The position numbers were made by a program, and so were the translations under genes. Below are positions 25,219-32,023 of a stretch of 64,000 nucleotides of DNA, one piece after another. The stretch is from IMG/VR virus record IMGVR_UViG_3300022921_000006, positions 1 to 64,000 of that record. One strand, given 5' to 3'. Below the pieces are notes generated by a model, which saw nothing but the letters and a program-made list of their open reading frames with translations, did not search any database and was not told the DNA's origin. Positions within the stretch are counted from its first letter, which is position 1; each line of letters opens with the position of its first letter. The stretch is from a virus.

Positions 25219-25959
25219 TTATCCATTCATTGGAGCTTCATAGAGGTAATTCACACGGTTGTGGAGGTTGAGGTTAAAGAACAACTTGTTCATGTTACCA
25301 CCACGACGGTTCTTGCTAAAGTACAAATACCGACCACCGGTTTCGCTATCATGCTTCAAGTGACCCATGGCAGTGGCCATGTGCTTGATCCGGTTTGAAC
25401 CAGCAAACGAACCACTCTTAGTGACCTGATTGATCATCATGAAACACGTATTCACCTTACCCTTATTACGACCAAGGTTATGCTCCTCAAGCAGGTTGAG
25501 GATCTTCGTTGTCGCACCCTTAAACGTGCCACCGAACTTATCCTGAACCGCAACTGCAACCTCCTGAAGGCTGTCAATCAACACACAATCATAACCGTCT
25601 TCGAGGACCGTCTCGAGCACCTGCATCGGACACTCATCAGCGTAATCACCCATAAACAGGATCGGCAAATCACCGAACTTGGGGAAACGCTTCACGTAAC
25701 CGACCATGTCGATTGCGTTCATCTCACCTGAAATGAACAGACACTTCTTGCCTGCCTTATTCAGATCACCGAGCACATCAAGCAACACGGTGGTTTTTCC
25801 AACACCGGGATCACCGGTAATAACAACATTAGTTCCAGGCATGAGACCATTGTCTCCGCTGAAAAACTCATCGACCTTCCGACCCGTCTTCAACGGATTG
25901 AACAGGTTAGCCTCGAAATTCAGGCTATTCATCTTGGTGGTGGTGACTTTAATTGCCAT
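25219..25959 (-). CDS. RecA/RadA-like ATPase (recombination or repair)
   Basis: 246 residues, one RecA-type core. Walker A is GDPGVGKTT (49-57), the following strand is CLFISGEM (73-80) as in RadA/Sms and KaiC, and Walker B is CVLIDSLQE (125-133). A later MMINQVTKSG (about 176-185) matches the RecA motif 4 'INQv.k.G', and the C-terminus has SKNRRGG, the RadA-type signature KNRfG. It is much shorter than T4 UvsX (about 390), lacking flanking domains. Codons are G/C-rich, like DUF932. It has its own GTCAT promoter module. Confidence 0.82.
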   Translation of the reverse strand: MAIKVTTTKMNSLNFEANLFNPLKTGRKVDEFFSGDNGLMPGTNVVITGDPGVGKTTVLLDVLGDLNKAGKKCLFISGEMNAIDMVGYVKRFPKFGDLPILFMGDYADECPMQVLETVLEDGYDCVLIDSLQEVAVAVQDKFGGTFKGATTKILNLLEEHNLGRNKGKVNTCFMMINQVTKSGSFAGSNRIKHMATAMGHLKHDSETGGRYLYFSKNRRGGNMNKLFFNLNLHNRVNYLYEAPMNG

Positions 25960-26010
25960 TTTGGGTTTGGGTTTTTGGGTTTTTTTACTTTTCTCGTTTC
26001 GGCCGTAACC

Positions 26011-26073
26011 TTACTCCATGAATATACGAACGGTTATCCGCAAATCCACATCCTCGCATGACCTCAAGATGAC
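26011..26073 (-). promoter_or_regulatory. GTCAT-type promoter module of the RecA-like gene
   Basis: Boxes GTCAT at 26073-26069 and 26062-26058, spacing 11; 31 bp to TATATTC (26026-26020), then ATGGAGTAAGG and a leader of about 50 bases to the ATG at 25959. The distal boxes overlap the end of the preceding gene (stop at 26064-26066). Confidence 0.72.
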
Positions 26074-26324
26074 GCCATCTCGAAGGTCTCGTACTTGTCG
26101 ATCTTTCCATCCAGCTGGAAATCCAGTGCATTAAGCATAACTGCGTTTTCCCTCATGATGCACTGCTCAACTTCCCACTTCAGCATTACAGCATCAAGTT
26201 GGGTAAAACGACCATGATCACGCTTATGGGTTTCAATCCACATTTCAAATGCTTTAAAATCACCTTTGTGGTAATTGAATGCTGCTTCCTTAATCGTGAT
26301 GGGGGATTGAACGTTGTTTTCCAT
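26064..26324 (-). CDS. Small early-type protein, unknown
   Basis: 86 residues, helical and mildly acidic (AFNYHKGDFKAFEMWIETH, about 14-32). No family recognised. It has its own GTCAT promoter at 26334-26399 and lies upstream of the RecA-like gene. Codon usage (many C- and G-ending codons) matches the RecA-like gene and DUF932 rather than the structural genes, so it probably belongs to the same early or middle class. Confidence 0.6.
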   Translation of the reverse strand: MENNVQSPITIKEAAFNYHKGDFKAFEMWIETHKRDHGRFTQLDAVMLKWEVEQCIMRENAVMLNALDFQLDGKIDKYETFEMASS

Positions 26325-26333
26325 GTCGCTGTA

Positions 26334-26399
26334 ACTTTACCCCATGAATATACGAAATGGGGTCCGGACCCCCAAATTTTCGTATGACTTTGAAATGAC
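26334..26399 (-). promoter_or_regulatory. GTCAT-type promoter module with perfect palindrome
   Basis: Boxes at 26399-26395 and 26388-26384 (11 bp apart), 31 bp to TATATTC at 26352-26346. The spacer holds GGGGTCCGGACCCC (26359-26372), a perfect 14-base palindrome. Start codon at 26324, about 20 bases after the -10-like element. Confidence 0.72.
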
Positions 26400-26439
26400 G
26401 AAAAAAAGATATATCCTTCGATTTATTTAGGTTGGGGCC

Positions 26440-26493
26440 CCGGGGGAGGGGGTTTTACATCAAAACACTCCGTGTTAGATAACACTCCCCCGG
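26440..26493 (-). ncRNA. Three-way-junction RNA structure, possible terminator or regulatory RNA
   Basis: A closing stem CCGGGGGAG/CTCCCCCGG of 9 bp encloses two hairpins, GTGTTA/TAACAC and GTTTT/AAAAC. It lies downstream of the 85-residue gene and upstream of the next promoter. There is no immediate U-run, so a simple intrinsic terminator is not fully supported; a structured RNA is also possible. Confidence 0.5.
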
Positions 26494-26521
26494 TCTGTCA
26501 CATACCACACATAACCCTTAT

Positions 26522-26779
26522 TCACCCAACATCCTCACTCACCCTTGTGTCACCCTTTACCCTTGACATGTCACCCTTGAAATATTCCTCCAAGAACTCC
26601 ATAGGATACAGATGAACGTTCCCATGATACGCAGGATTGGAGATAAACCGTTGTTTAAATTCAATTTTTTTCTCCACGGCGGCTTTACTTACCTCCGCTC
26701 CCAATTGTTGTCCAGCTGCTCTACCGAGGTAATCATACAGCGACATGTAGATAGTATCTTGTTCCATTGTTATATTCAT
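26522..26779 (-). CDS. Small protein, unknown
   Basis: 85 residues. MNITMEQDTIYMSLYDYLGRA at the N-terminus is followed by a helix (QQLGAEVSKAAVEKKIEF) and a charged C-terminus. No family, no membrane span. It lies before the three-way RNA structure and after a coiled-coil gene with a 75-base gap that contains no clear module. A role in early takeover is a guess from location only. Confidence 0.5.
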   Translation of the reverse strand: MNITMEQDTIYMSLYDYLGRAAGQQLGAEVSKAAVEKKIEFKQRFISNPAYHGNVHLYPMEFLEEYFKGDMSRVKGDTRVSEDVG

Positions 26780-26854
26780 TTTTGATTTGATTTTAAATTA
26801 TATTGCTCCATGGTAATATCCAGTATTCCCATATTATAGATTTTATTGATCTAT

Positions 26855-27130
26855 TCATTTGATTTTATCCGTCCATTCATTATCTGGATCACCCATCTCA
26901 TTCATATCACCCATCCACTCATCCAGCCGCTGTTGGAATTTACGGTTCCATTTCAGTTCGAGGAGGATTTCCAGCTGTTGGCTACAGTTTTCATTCACTT
27001 CCTCCAAGCGTCTAATATTAGCAGCGTTTCGCTCCCTAGTATCCTTAACACGTTGGATTTGCTTTTCCAACTCAACGATCTGTTCCTCAAGACCCATCGC
27101 CTTGACTTCTTCAATATTAAATTTATTCAT
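26855..27130 (-). CDS. Coiled-coil protein, unknown
   Basis: 91 residues. Nearly the whole protein up to residue 65 is a coiled coil (EEQIVELEKQIQRVKDTRER, then RRLEEVNENCSQQLEILLEL), followed by an acidic tail with DPDNEWTDKIK. It overlaps the preceding gene by 4 bases. It may be a dimerising adaptor or regulator. No family recognised. Confidence 0.55.
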   Translation of the reverse strand: MNKFNIEEVKAMGLEEQIVELEKQIQRVKDTRERNAANIRRLEEVNENCSQQLEILLELKWNRKFQQRLDEWMGDMNEMGDPDNEWTDKIK

Positions 27131-27315
27131 ATTGGCAAATTTTGGCTTTCAGCATAACTCACAATATCACCATCCCAACCCTCAGCAACTTCAGTAAATA
27201 GTTGAATCATTTTCTGTCGGTACATTTCATCAATTTCATTACTAGCACCAACGTGAATGTTCTCCAAACAATCAATGAGATCTTTATAGGTGTTCTCAAA
27301 CCTGCAATAGCTCAT
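27127..27315 (-). CDS. Small conserved phage protein (MSYCRFENT type)
   Basis: 62 residues, from the ATG at 27315, which directly follows the stop of the 58-residue gene (TAATATG). The start MSYCRFENTYKDLIDCLENI belongs to a small family often seen in phage early regions ('RFENT..DL.DC'), from memory; function unknown. The next upstream ATG at 27324 would overlap the previous gene by 8 bases and is less likely. Confidence 0.6.
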   Translation of the reverse strand: MSYCRFENTYKDLIDCLENIHVGASNEIDEMYRQKMIQLFTEVAEGWDGDIVSYAESQNLPI

Positions 27316-27316
27316 A

Positions 27317-27493
27317 TTAGGCATTTTCAACAATATTTTCAAGTGTATCGTGTACTCCCTTCAGTGCACCAAGTGCTTGTCCAAACAAACTATGGAGCAG
27401 GAAGTCATCTTCTCTATTATCGTAAGCACTATCCAATTCGGCAACTACCTGCTCGATGTACTTAATCTGGTTTTCAATTCTATTTCTATCCAT
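27317..27493 (-). CDS. Small helical protein of 58 residues
   Basis: A short frame from ATG 27493: MDRNRIENQIKYIEQVVAEL, then a helical, acidic remainder ending in LENIVENA. The reading frame fits the compact arrangement exactly, with its TAA one base before the next ATG. Two amphipathic helices are likely. No family recognised. Confidence 0.55.
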   Translation of the reverse strand: MDRNRIENQIKYIEQVVAELDSAYDNREDDFLLHSLFGQALGALKGVHDTLENIVENA

Positions 27494-27552
27494 TTTTTAC
27501 TTGTTTTTTAAATTAACGTACAATCAGATGATACAATATAATAAAAATCATT

Positions 27553-27690
27553 TTAATAAGGGTTTTCAATTCCTAAAATTTTACCAAACAACCACATCCA
27601 TGCCTTAACAATCAGCTTAAATGTAAACGCAAGTAGTTTAAAACCAAAATAAACACTTGCAAGCATTACTATCAAAACGTGCCAAATCAT
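27553..27690 (-). CDS. Small membrane protein of 45 residues
   Basis: Reads MIWHVLIVMLASVYFGFKLL and continues with AFTFKLIVKAWMWLFGKILG. It is almost entirely hydrophobic, one long or two short membrane helices, with Lys residues spaced through it. It fills the gap between the 188- and 58-residue genes. Its ATG lies 15 bases after the stop of the 188-residue gene. It may target the host envelope. Confidence 0.55.
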   Translation of the reverse strand: MIWHVLIVMLASVYFGFKLLAFTFKLIVKAWMWLFGKILGIENPY

Positions 27691-27705
27691 TCTCTCTCTA
27701 TTTTC

Positions 27706-28272
27706 TTATTTACACTCAACAACCCAATTCACTCGGCGGTACAACCCCCAATACTTTTCCTGAGTATTTCCATATAACACACCATCAACAACTGCAACTG
27801 CGTGCCTTTCTACAATCACAAAAAACCGTCCTTTAGGATGTGTTTCCATAAATGACTTCAACGTGTAACCAACTTTCTTGTTCTTGTAACGTGGGTTAGT
27901 GATCGTTTTGAATCCTCTAGGTCCCATAATCCACTTCTTATCAGGATGACATCCATAAGCACTCAGCTTATAACCATTTTTCACCTTACCCAACACATTC
28001 ACAATATTAATAGCAGTGTAAGTACCGCGCTTAAATTTTCGATTCATATGCTTCTTCACCCACCCATGAGCAACATCATAACTAACATCTAGTACAGCCA
28101 TAAACGCTCTAACTACGCAATCATTGTCCTCTCTTGTGGCCAAGTTGCTTTGACTCACTGCAATCTTATGGGAGTCTTGGAACTTATTATCCAAAATCAT
28201 CTCCCGCTCTGCCCACCTAGCTCTCAGGCCCTTACCAACCAACGTTTGGGTTTTGTGTGTGACTTTCTCCAT
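27706..28272 (-). CDS. Possible papain-like cysteine peptidase or related fold
   Basis: 188 residues. NDCVVRAFMAVLDVSYDVAH (about 50-69) followed much later by GRFFVIVERHAVAVVDGVLY (about 147-166) and GNT gives a Cys...His...Asn order as in papain-like (NlpC/C39-type) folds. Phage proteins with 'DCVVRA...GrF.v...HA.av.dG' are known to me as uncharacterised. The catalytic Cys would be Cys52 and His near 156. Activity is inference. It sits among small early-type genes, so a role in host takeover rather than lysis is suggested. Confidence 0.5.
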   Translation of the reverse strand: MEKVTHKTQTLVGKGLRARWAEREMILDNKFQDSHKIAVSQSNLATREDNDCVVRAFMAVLDVSYDVAHGWVKKHMNRKFKRGTYTAINIVNVLGKVKNGYKLSAYGCHPDKKWIMGPRGFKTITNPRYKNKKVGYTLKSFMETHPKGRFFVIVERHAVAVVDGVLYGNTQEKYWGLYRRVNWVVECK

Positions 28273-28283
28273 GATTACTCTAA

Positions 28284-28541
28284 TTAAAGATTAACCGTTG
28301 CCATATACTCATTGAGCTTTTCCTTCAAAATGTCGGCAAACTCCAAAACATGCTCACTCTCACACCCAAAAGTATCTACTTCAAACTTCCGAGTCACTTG
28401 GAACATCGTAGTGCTGAAACCGTTGTTCTTAGGATGAACATACCAATAACCGTGTCCCTCATCATGAGCAATGAATCCTTTGCTGTCAATAAACTCGTGG
28501 AACATCCGAGTCACTTCTTGTTTTTTCTGCGTTTTTGTCAT
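28284..28541 (-). CDS. Small early-type protein, unknown
   Basis: 85 residues. A short alpha/beta protein: MTKTQKKQEVTRMFHEFIDS helix, then a hydrophobic and aromatic strand (GHGYWYVHPKNNG), then ILKEKLNEYMATV helix. No family recognised. It has its own GTCAT module (28551-28616) 10 bases from the ATG-proximal end, so it is probably an early or middle gene. Confidence 0.55.
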   Translation of the reverse strand: MTKTQKKQEVTRMFHEFIDSKGFIAHDEGHGYWYVHPKNNGFSTTMFQVTRKFEVDTFGCESEHVLEFADILKEKLNEYMATVNL

Positions 28542-28550
28542 GTCGCTGTA

Positions 28551-28616
28551 ACTTTACTCCGTGAATATACGAAAGGATTCTGGATCCCACAAATTTTTAG
28601 ATGACGTCAATATTAC
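28551..28616 (-). promoter_or_regulatory. GTCAT-type promoter module (distal box degenerate)
   Basis: Distal box GTAAT at 28616-28612 (degenerate), proximal GTCAT at 28605-28601, spacing 11, then 31 bp to TATATTC at 28569-28563. It overlaps the stop of the preceding gene. Start codon at 28541. Confidence 0.68.
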
Positions 28617-29122
28617 TCACCGAGCCGTTCCTGGAATTCCCTCTCAATTTGATCTATGAGGTCTTGGGATTGTTGAACCTCATCATTAACACCTCCAGTA
28701 CCAAACTCAACCATCGAGGCAATATTCAAACCAAGCTGAAAAACCACATCCTCTCCACCACTCAATCCAGCCACATACCTCGAGACCCGAAACGAAGCGC
28801 TTCCATATTCCTCCTGAGAGGCATACTTCGTAAAACCAACCAACTCCTCACTTCCAAAGTAAGACATCCGAACGTAGAGCCGGTTGCTATTCTCATCAAT
28901 GAAAGTAACACCTCCTCTCCCCTCAATCATCTCCCCCTCATATCCAGGCAGGATTGAAATGCTGTTTGCATTGAAGAGACCGATATTACAGGTGTCAGTG
29001 TTCAACTCTTCAATGATGCAATCCGCAGTACAGGGGATGTCGTTCTCAACCAGGAACTGATCCAGGATCTGTTGGCCTGCTTCAGTGGTCAGGACTTGGG
29101 GGGTGTTGTTGTTGTTTTGCAT
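28613..29122 (-). CDS. Early-type protein, unknown
   Basis: 169 residues. The N-terminus is Asn-rich (MQNNNNTPQVL), the middle has several glycines (GEMIEGRGGVTF) and a beta-type pattern, and the C-terminus is a charged helix ending in QERLGE. Cys31 and Cys35 lie close (CTADC). No family. Its own promoter module lies 9 bases upstream of the ATG-side end at 29131-29197. Codon usage is G/C-biased as in other module-driven genes. Confidence 0.55.
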   Translation of the reverse strand: MQNNNNTPQVLTTEAGQQILDQFLVENDIPCTADCIIEELNTDTCNIGLFNANSISILPGYEGEMIEGRGGVTFIDENSNRLYVRMSYFGSEELVGFTKYASQEEYGSASFRVSRYVAGLSGGEDVVFQLGLNIASMVEFGTGGVNDEVQQSQDLIDQIEREFQERLGE

Positions 29123-29130
29123 GTCGCTGT

Positions 29131-29197
29131 AACTTTACTCCATGAATATACGAACCAGGATCAGACCTTCCAATCCTTCAAATGACTTTAAGATTAC
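29131..29197 (-). promoter_or_regulatory. GTCAT-type promoter module (distal box degenerate)
   Basis: Distal GTAAT at 29197-29193 and proximal GTCAT at 29186-29182, spacing 11, then 31 bp to TATATTC at 29150-29144. It precedes the 169-residue gene at 29122 and overlaps the end of the 108-residue gene. Confidence 0.68.
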
Positions 29198-29520
29198 GCC
29201 ACCGGGTAGGTATCTGGGTGGCACATTCCAAACTCGAGGATTTCCTCATCACTCGCGTTGCAATAAGCAACTCGATTCTCACTGAATCCCATCATGAACA
29301 TCTCAAACGCATTCTGCTCGTTCATGCGGAACAACTCCTCAACACGAGTTGTCTTGCTACGACTCACAACACCACCAAATGCACTAGGCAACACGTAATC
29401 ACCACTCAGGTAATAACGACCGTTCTCACTATCCCGGAACACCTCAATGTTAGTAACATTGATACCGAGGTTATCACATGCCTCTTGGGTCTTATTGATC
29501 AGGTTCTGAAACTTACTCAT
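29194..29520 (-). CDS. Early-type protein, unknown
   Basis: 108 residues: helix MSKFQNLINKTQEACDNLG, then a beta hairpin near 28-46 (FRDSENGRYYLSGDYVLPS) and helix LFRMNEQNAFEMFMMGF. It resembles small alpha/beta inhibitors in architecture but no family is recognised. It is driven by its own module at 29561-29626, and the next module overlaps its 3' end. Confidence 0.55.
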   Translation of the reverse strand: MSKFQNLINKTQEACDNLGINVTNIEVFRDSENGRYYLSGDYVLPSAFGGVVSRSKTTRVEELFRMNEQNAFEMFMMGFSENRVAYCNASDEEILEFGMCHPDTYPVA

Positions 29521-29560
29521 GTTGTTTGGGTTTTGTTTTTTTGTTCTCGCTGCTGCTGCA

Positions 29561-29626
29561 ACCTTACTCCATGAATATACGAAGGGTTCTCTGCAATCCC
29601 AAAATTTAAGATGACGTCAACATGAC
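29561..29626 (-). promoter_or_regulatory. GTCAT-type promoter module
   Basis: Boxes at 29626-29622 and 29615-29611 (11 bp), 31 bp to TATATTC at 29579-29573, then about 50 bases of leader to the ATG at 29520. The boxes overlap the last codons of the gene at 29606-29926. Confidence 0.72.
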
Positions 29627-29926
29627 GCGAGATCTTAGAGTAAGTGCTGCAAGTATTACACCTGCAAATATTAGTATATGAATGTCTCCATCAATGGGTA
29701 TTGATGAATCATAACAAGGATCACTAGGATTAAAACACCAATCAGGTGGGTTATTAGTTTGGCAAGCAGCACATCCTAAATTAGGGTCCATAGCTTGTAC
29801 TGAATACCCCTCCCTATCAATATAGTACTCATCTAACTGGGTGTTGAAGGTATTTCCATCAACTCCTTTATACATTATTGAGTTTTCCTGTAGGAACTTA
29901 TCAAGAGGACCTTGTTGGTTATCCAT
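29606..29926 (-). CDS. Membrane-anchored Cys-rich small protein
   Basis: 106 residues from the ATG at 29926 (MDNQQGPLDKFLQ), chosen because the 36-residue gene before it ends at 29928. Several Cys (CAACQ, DWC, DPC about 58-78) suggest a disulphide- or metal-bound region. The C-terminus carries one membrane span (about 84-98, IHILIFAGVILAALTL). The topology may place the Cys region in the periplasm. No family. Confidence 0.5.
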   Translation of the reverse strand: MDNQQGPLDKFLQENSIMYKGVDGNTFNTQLDEYYIDREGYSVQAMDPNLGCAACQTNNPPDWCFNPSDPCYDSSIPIDGDIHILIFAGVILAALTLRSRVMLTSS

Positions 29927-29927
29927 A

Positions 29928-30038
29928 TTAAAACAATTTACATATATAATCAACTAAACAATACAGGGCAAATCCACCTGCTGCAACCACACCCACAAAA
30001 TAAAGGGCGTTTACAATAAAATAAATATTCTCGTGCAT
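29928..30038 (-). CDS. Small membrane protein of 36 residues
   Basis: Reads MHENIYFIVNALYFVGVVAA and continues GGFALYCLVDYICKLF. Nearly all of it is one membrane span. It ends one base before the ATG of the 106-residue gene and lies one base before the stop of the 138-residue gene, so the packing supports it as a real gene. Function unknown. Confidence 0.5.
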   Translation of the reverse strand: MHENIYFIVNALYFVGVVAAGGFALYCLVDYICKLF

Positions 30039-30039
30039 A

Positions 30040-30456
30040 TTACTTGTTTTTAAGTGCTTCCCGTTCCAATACTTCACTGAGCTCTTCCCAGTCGTTTTCA
30101 AAATCCATCATTGGGTGATTAGCTAAACACTCAAGTGTAGCACCCTCACTATGAGCGCATACTCTATATAACCAATCCTCACCCAACTCACCAAAATTTG
30201 ATGGTGTTTCTAGGTAAACCATACCTGGAGCATCACCTTTAAGGTGCACAATAAGTTGTGTTGCAAAGTCCTCAATACCATTAAACTGGGTACCCAACTC
30301 TGCTCCTGCTTTTAGTCCATTAACAAACTTACCACCTTCAAGGAACTCCTTAATGATTACTCCCAAACAATCTGGGTTACCATCATAGTGGTGGTAAATA
30401 CATGCTACTGGTTCGTCCATCATATTAGTGATGGCTATGCTTGCTCGTGTTGCCAT
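30040..30456 (-). CDS. Conserved phage protein of unknown function
   Basis: 138 residues beginning MATRASIAITNMMDEPVACI then YHHYDGNPDCLG. This 'YhHyDG.P..lG' opening is shared by small uncharacterised proteins in many phages and plasmids, from memory. Mixed alpha/beta with an acidic C-terminal helix (ENDWEELSEVLEREALK). No catalytic site is evident. Confidence 0.6.
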   Translation of the reverse strand: MATRASIAITNMMDEPVACIYHHYDGNPDCLGVIIKEFLEGGKFVNGLKAGAELGTQFNGIEDFATQLIVHLKGDAPGMVYLETPSNFGELGEDWLYRVCAHSEGATLECLANHPMMDFENDWEELSEVLEREALKNK

Positions 30457-30477
30457 AATTATTAAAACTTATTTAGA

Positions 30478-30717
30478 TTACTGATTTTTAAACTTGCGGG
30501 CGGCATCCATCATCCGCTTGTACTCCTCATAACTCTCATCTCCATAAAGCAACTCATGAGTCCTCCGATCATAGTACTCAGGGTCGAAAAACTTAACAAT
30601 TGCCCTATCAAGGTCATAATAAGTAACTACAAGAAAAATACCCATAAAAAACGAGGCAATTGTACTTGCAATACAAACAATGGCAAACAACCCTGCGAAT
30701 ACATCAAAAATAGTCAT
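30478..30717 (-). CDS. Small membrane protein, unknown
   Basis: 79 residues from the ATG at 30717 (MTIFDVFAGLFAIVCIASTI). The frame is open further upstream, but that part (to 30774) only translates the promoter module. One long hydrophobic stretch (about 4-34) could be one or two spans, followed by a charged tail with YDRRTHELLYGDESYEEYKR. Probably in the inner membrane with a cytoplasmic tail. Confidence 0.6.
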   Translation of the reverse strand: MTIFDVFAGLFAIVCIASTIASFFMGIFLVVTYYDLDRAIVKFFDPEYYDRRTHELLYGDESYEEYKRMMDAARKFKNQ

Positions 30718-30730
30718 GTGTTTCTTTTTT

Positions 30731-30796
30731 GCTTTACCCCATGAATATACGAAAGGGGATCCGAAGATCCTCATTTTCGTATGACTTTAATATGAC
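30731..30796 (-). promoter_or_regulatory. GTCAT-type promoter module
   Basis: Boxes at 30796-30792 and 30785-30781, spacing 11; 31 bp holding an imperfect palindrome (GAGGATCTTCGGATCCCC); TATATTC at 30749-30743. It precedes the ATG at 30717. Confidence 0.72.
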
Positions 30797-30964
30797 TCAA
30801 AGCCAGTTTATTTTATTTTTAGGAATTAGCTTATTACCTACTCTAGCGTAATTTTCTAATTGTTTTGTTTCTAAAGTTAATTGCTCACCCTCTGGTGTTT
30901 CTACTAACACGCCTGTACCTTCTTCTCCTAATAATTTTAGCTCCCAGGTTGGATTTACGTACAT
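30797..30964 (-). CDS. Small protein of 55 residues, unknown
   Basis: From ATG 30964: MYVNPTWELKLLGEEGTGVL, then VETPEGEQLTLETKQLENYA and a basic end (GNKLIPKNKINWL). It has a beta-strand pattern like a small SH3-type or KOW-like barrel. The frame is uninterrupted and fits the gap, with its stop at the edge of the promoter boxes. No family recognised. Confidence 0.5.
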   Translation of the reverse strand: MYVNPTWELKLLGEEGTGVLVETPEGEQLTLETKQLENYARVGNKLIPKNKINWL

Positions 30965-30993
30965 GATAATTTGGTTTTACTGTAGTCATTCCT

Positions 30994-31344
30994 TTATTTC
31001 CATAGTATTTGAATTAATACAATTGCAATAGCTAAAATTAAAGTAATACCTGTTTTAAGTGTTATACCTTGGTTTAAATGTAACCAGGTAAGAAAAGCAA
31101 ACGCTATCATACCCATTGCGAATCCTATTAGTCGTTGGGGCCACATTTCCCCGTCGAATGCCTCCACCAAATACTGTGTGGCATAAATATAGACAAAAGA
31201 TATAGGAACGCCCATTAAAGACATAACTAAGGGACGTTCCTTAATCCAATCACTAATAAATTGTCCGTTTATCTGGTACCAAACTAATGTTTGACCTAAT
31301 AGGAACAATAAAGTTCCTTGTATTAATTTAGAAATATTGTGCAT
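30994..31344 (-). CDS. Integral membrane protein, four spans
   Basis: 116 residues with about four hydrophobic segments (near 8-24, 40-58, 70-88 and 97-114), e.g. GTLLFLLGQTLVWYQ and RLIGFAMGMIAFAFLTWL. No catalytic residues. It resembles small phage membrane proteins that alter host envelope or exclude other phages, but there is no family match. The 30-residue gene overlaps its start by 22 bases. Confidence 0.6.
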   Translation of the reverse strand: MHNISKLIQGTLLFLLGQTLVWYQINGQFISDWIKERPLVMSLMGVPISFVYIYATQYLVEAFDGEMWPQRLIGFAMGMIAFAFLTWLHLNQGITLKTGITLILAIAIVLIQILWK

Positions 31345-31415
31345 AGTATTGTTATTAGTACTCCTATAAGTCCTAAACCCACAAACTTAGCACTATCTGT
31401 GTATCTCCTACCCAT
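31323..31415 (-). CDS. Very small membrane protein of 30 residues
   Basis: Reads MGRRYTDSAKFVGLGLIGVL then ITILCTIFLN. One span with a basic N-terminus (positive-inside). It overlaps the next gene's start by 22 bases in another frame, which is more than is usual here, so it is a tentative call. It lies 1 base before the stop of the 86-residue gene. Confidence 0.42.
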   Translation of the reverse strand: MGRRYTDSAKFVGLGLIGVLITILCTIFLN

Positions 31416-31416
31416 T

Positions 31417-31677
31417 TTATATCAATTTAAGTTGTTTAGCTCTACCATACCCAACCATTTTCCCGTTTGCTGGGTTGAGGAACTTACGTTGTGTGAGTGG
31501 TAGGTCCTCATCTTTAATTTCTATCTCTACTTCCTCTACCTCTACTTTATAAAGCCCACCAACATACTTATCAAAATCAAAGTACCAAGTGGAAATATTC
31601 CCCTCACTATCCGTGAATTCTTGTGTATACTTAGTACGAGCTTTAGGCTCTTCAAGTGATGGACGTCCTCTACTCAT
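31417..31677 (-). CDS. Small protein with Lys/Arg-rich start, unknown
   Basis: 86 residues beginning MSRGRPSLEEPKARTKYTQE, then an aromatic beta segment (GNISTWYFDFDKYVGGLYKV), an acidic run (EVEEVEIEIKDEDLP) and a C-terminal basic motif. The 'MSRGRPSL' start resembles small phage DNA-associated proteins, from memory. It overlaps the membrane gene before it by 4 bases. No family. Confidence 0.5.
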   Translation of the reverse strand: MSRGRPSLEEPKARTKYTQEFTDSEGNISTWYFDFDKYVGGLYKVEVEEVEIEIKDEDLPLTQRKFLNPANGKMVGYGRAKQLKLI

Positions 31678-31952
31678 TTTGAAATATCGTTTTTAACCAT
31701 GAAAAAAGCCATTACAGGAAATGCTATACACACATAGAGACCCACGGTTATAGCAAATATAATAACGTTTACAGGCATGAATTTAATCACAAGAGTCGAA
31801 ACTCCTACACCAAGAACGAATTTAACAAACATTCCTAGTTGAATTACGCTAACTGAGGTAGGCCCAGGCATTTGTTTAGAATACCAAATAAACCCCACAT
31901 TAACAAGTGTGAGGAGGGCACAAAGTGCCACTCCTACTCCAAATCCACCCAT
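31674..31952 (-). CDS. Membrane protein, three spans
   Basis: 92 residues with hydrophobic segments near 4-24, 38-56 and 62-86 (VNVIIFAITVGLYVCIAFPV). Gly-rich N-terminus GGFGVGVALCALLTLVNV. It is followed by a one-base-overlapping 23-residue gene upstream (TAATG). Unknown function; inner membrane location inferred. Confidence 0.55.
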   Translation of the reverse strand: MGGFGVGVALCALLTLVNVGFIWYSKQMPGPTSVSVIQLGMFVKFVLGVGVSTLVIKFMPVNVIIFAITVGLYVCIAFPVMAFFMVKNDISK

Positions 31953-32023
31953 TACTTTTCAACAATAAAAAGTTCAAAAAATACAGCAACAGCCATAATT
32001 CCTGCAATAATAATATATCCCAT
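31952..32023 (-). CDS. Very small membrane protein of 23 residues
   Basis: MGYIIIAGIMAVAVFFELFI then VEK. A single span. Its TAA overlaps the next ATG by one base (TAATG), and its own ATG overlaps the stop of the 49-residue gene in the same way. This chain of TAATG junctions is the main support. Function unknown. Confidence 0.45.
   Translation of the reverse strand: MGYIIIAGIMAVAVFFELFIVEK

Noticed and set aside
30718-30774. N-terminal extension MRIFGSPFVYSWGK of the 30478 gene
   Set aside because: It is the translation of the promoter module (GGATCC...TATATTCATGGGG). The same pseudo-peptide type (MRKWG...LSYIHG) appears before the genes at 32381 and 35515, showing it is repeated non-coding DNA.
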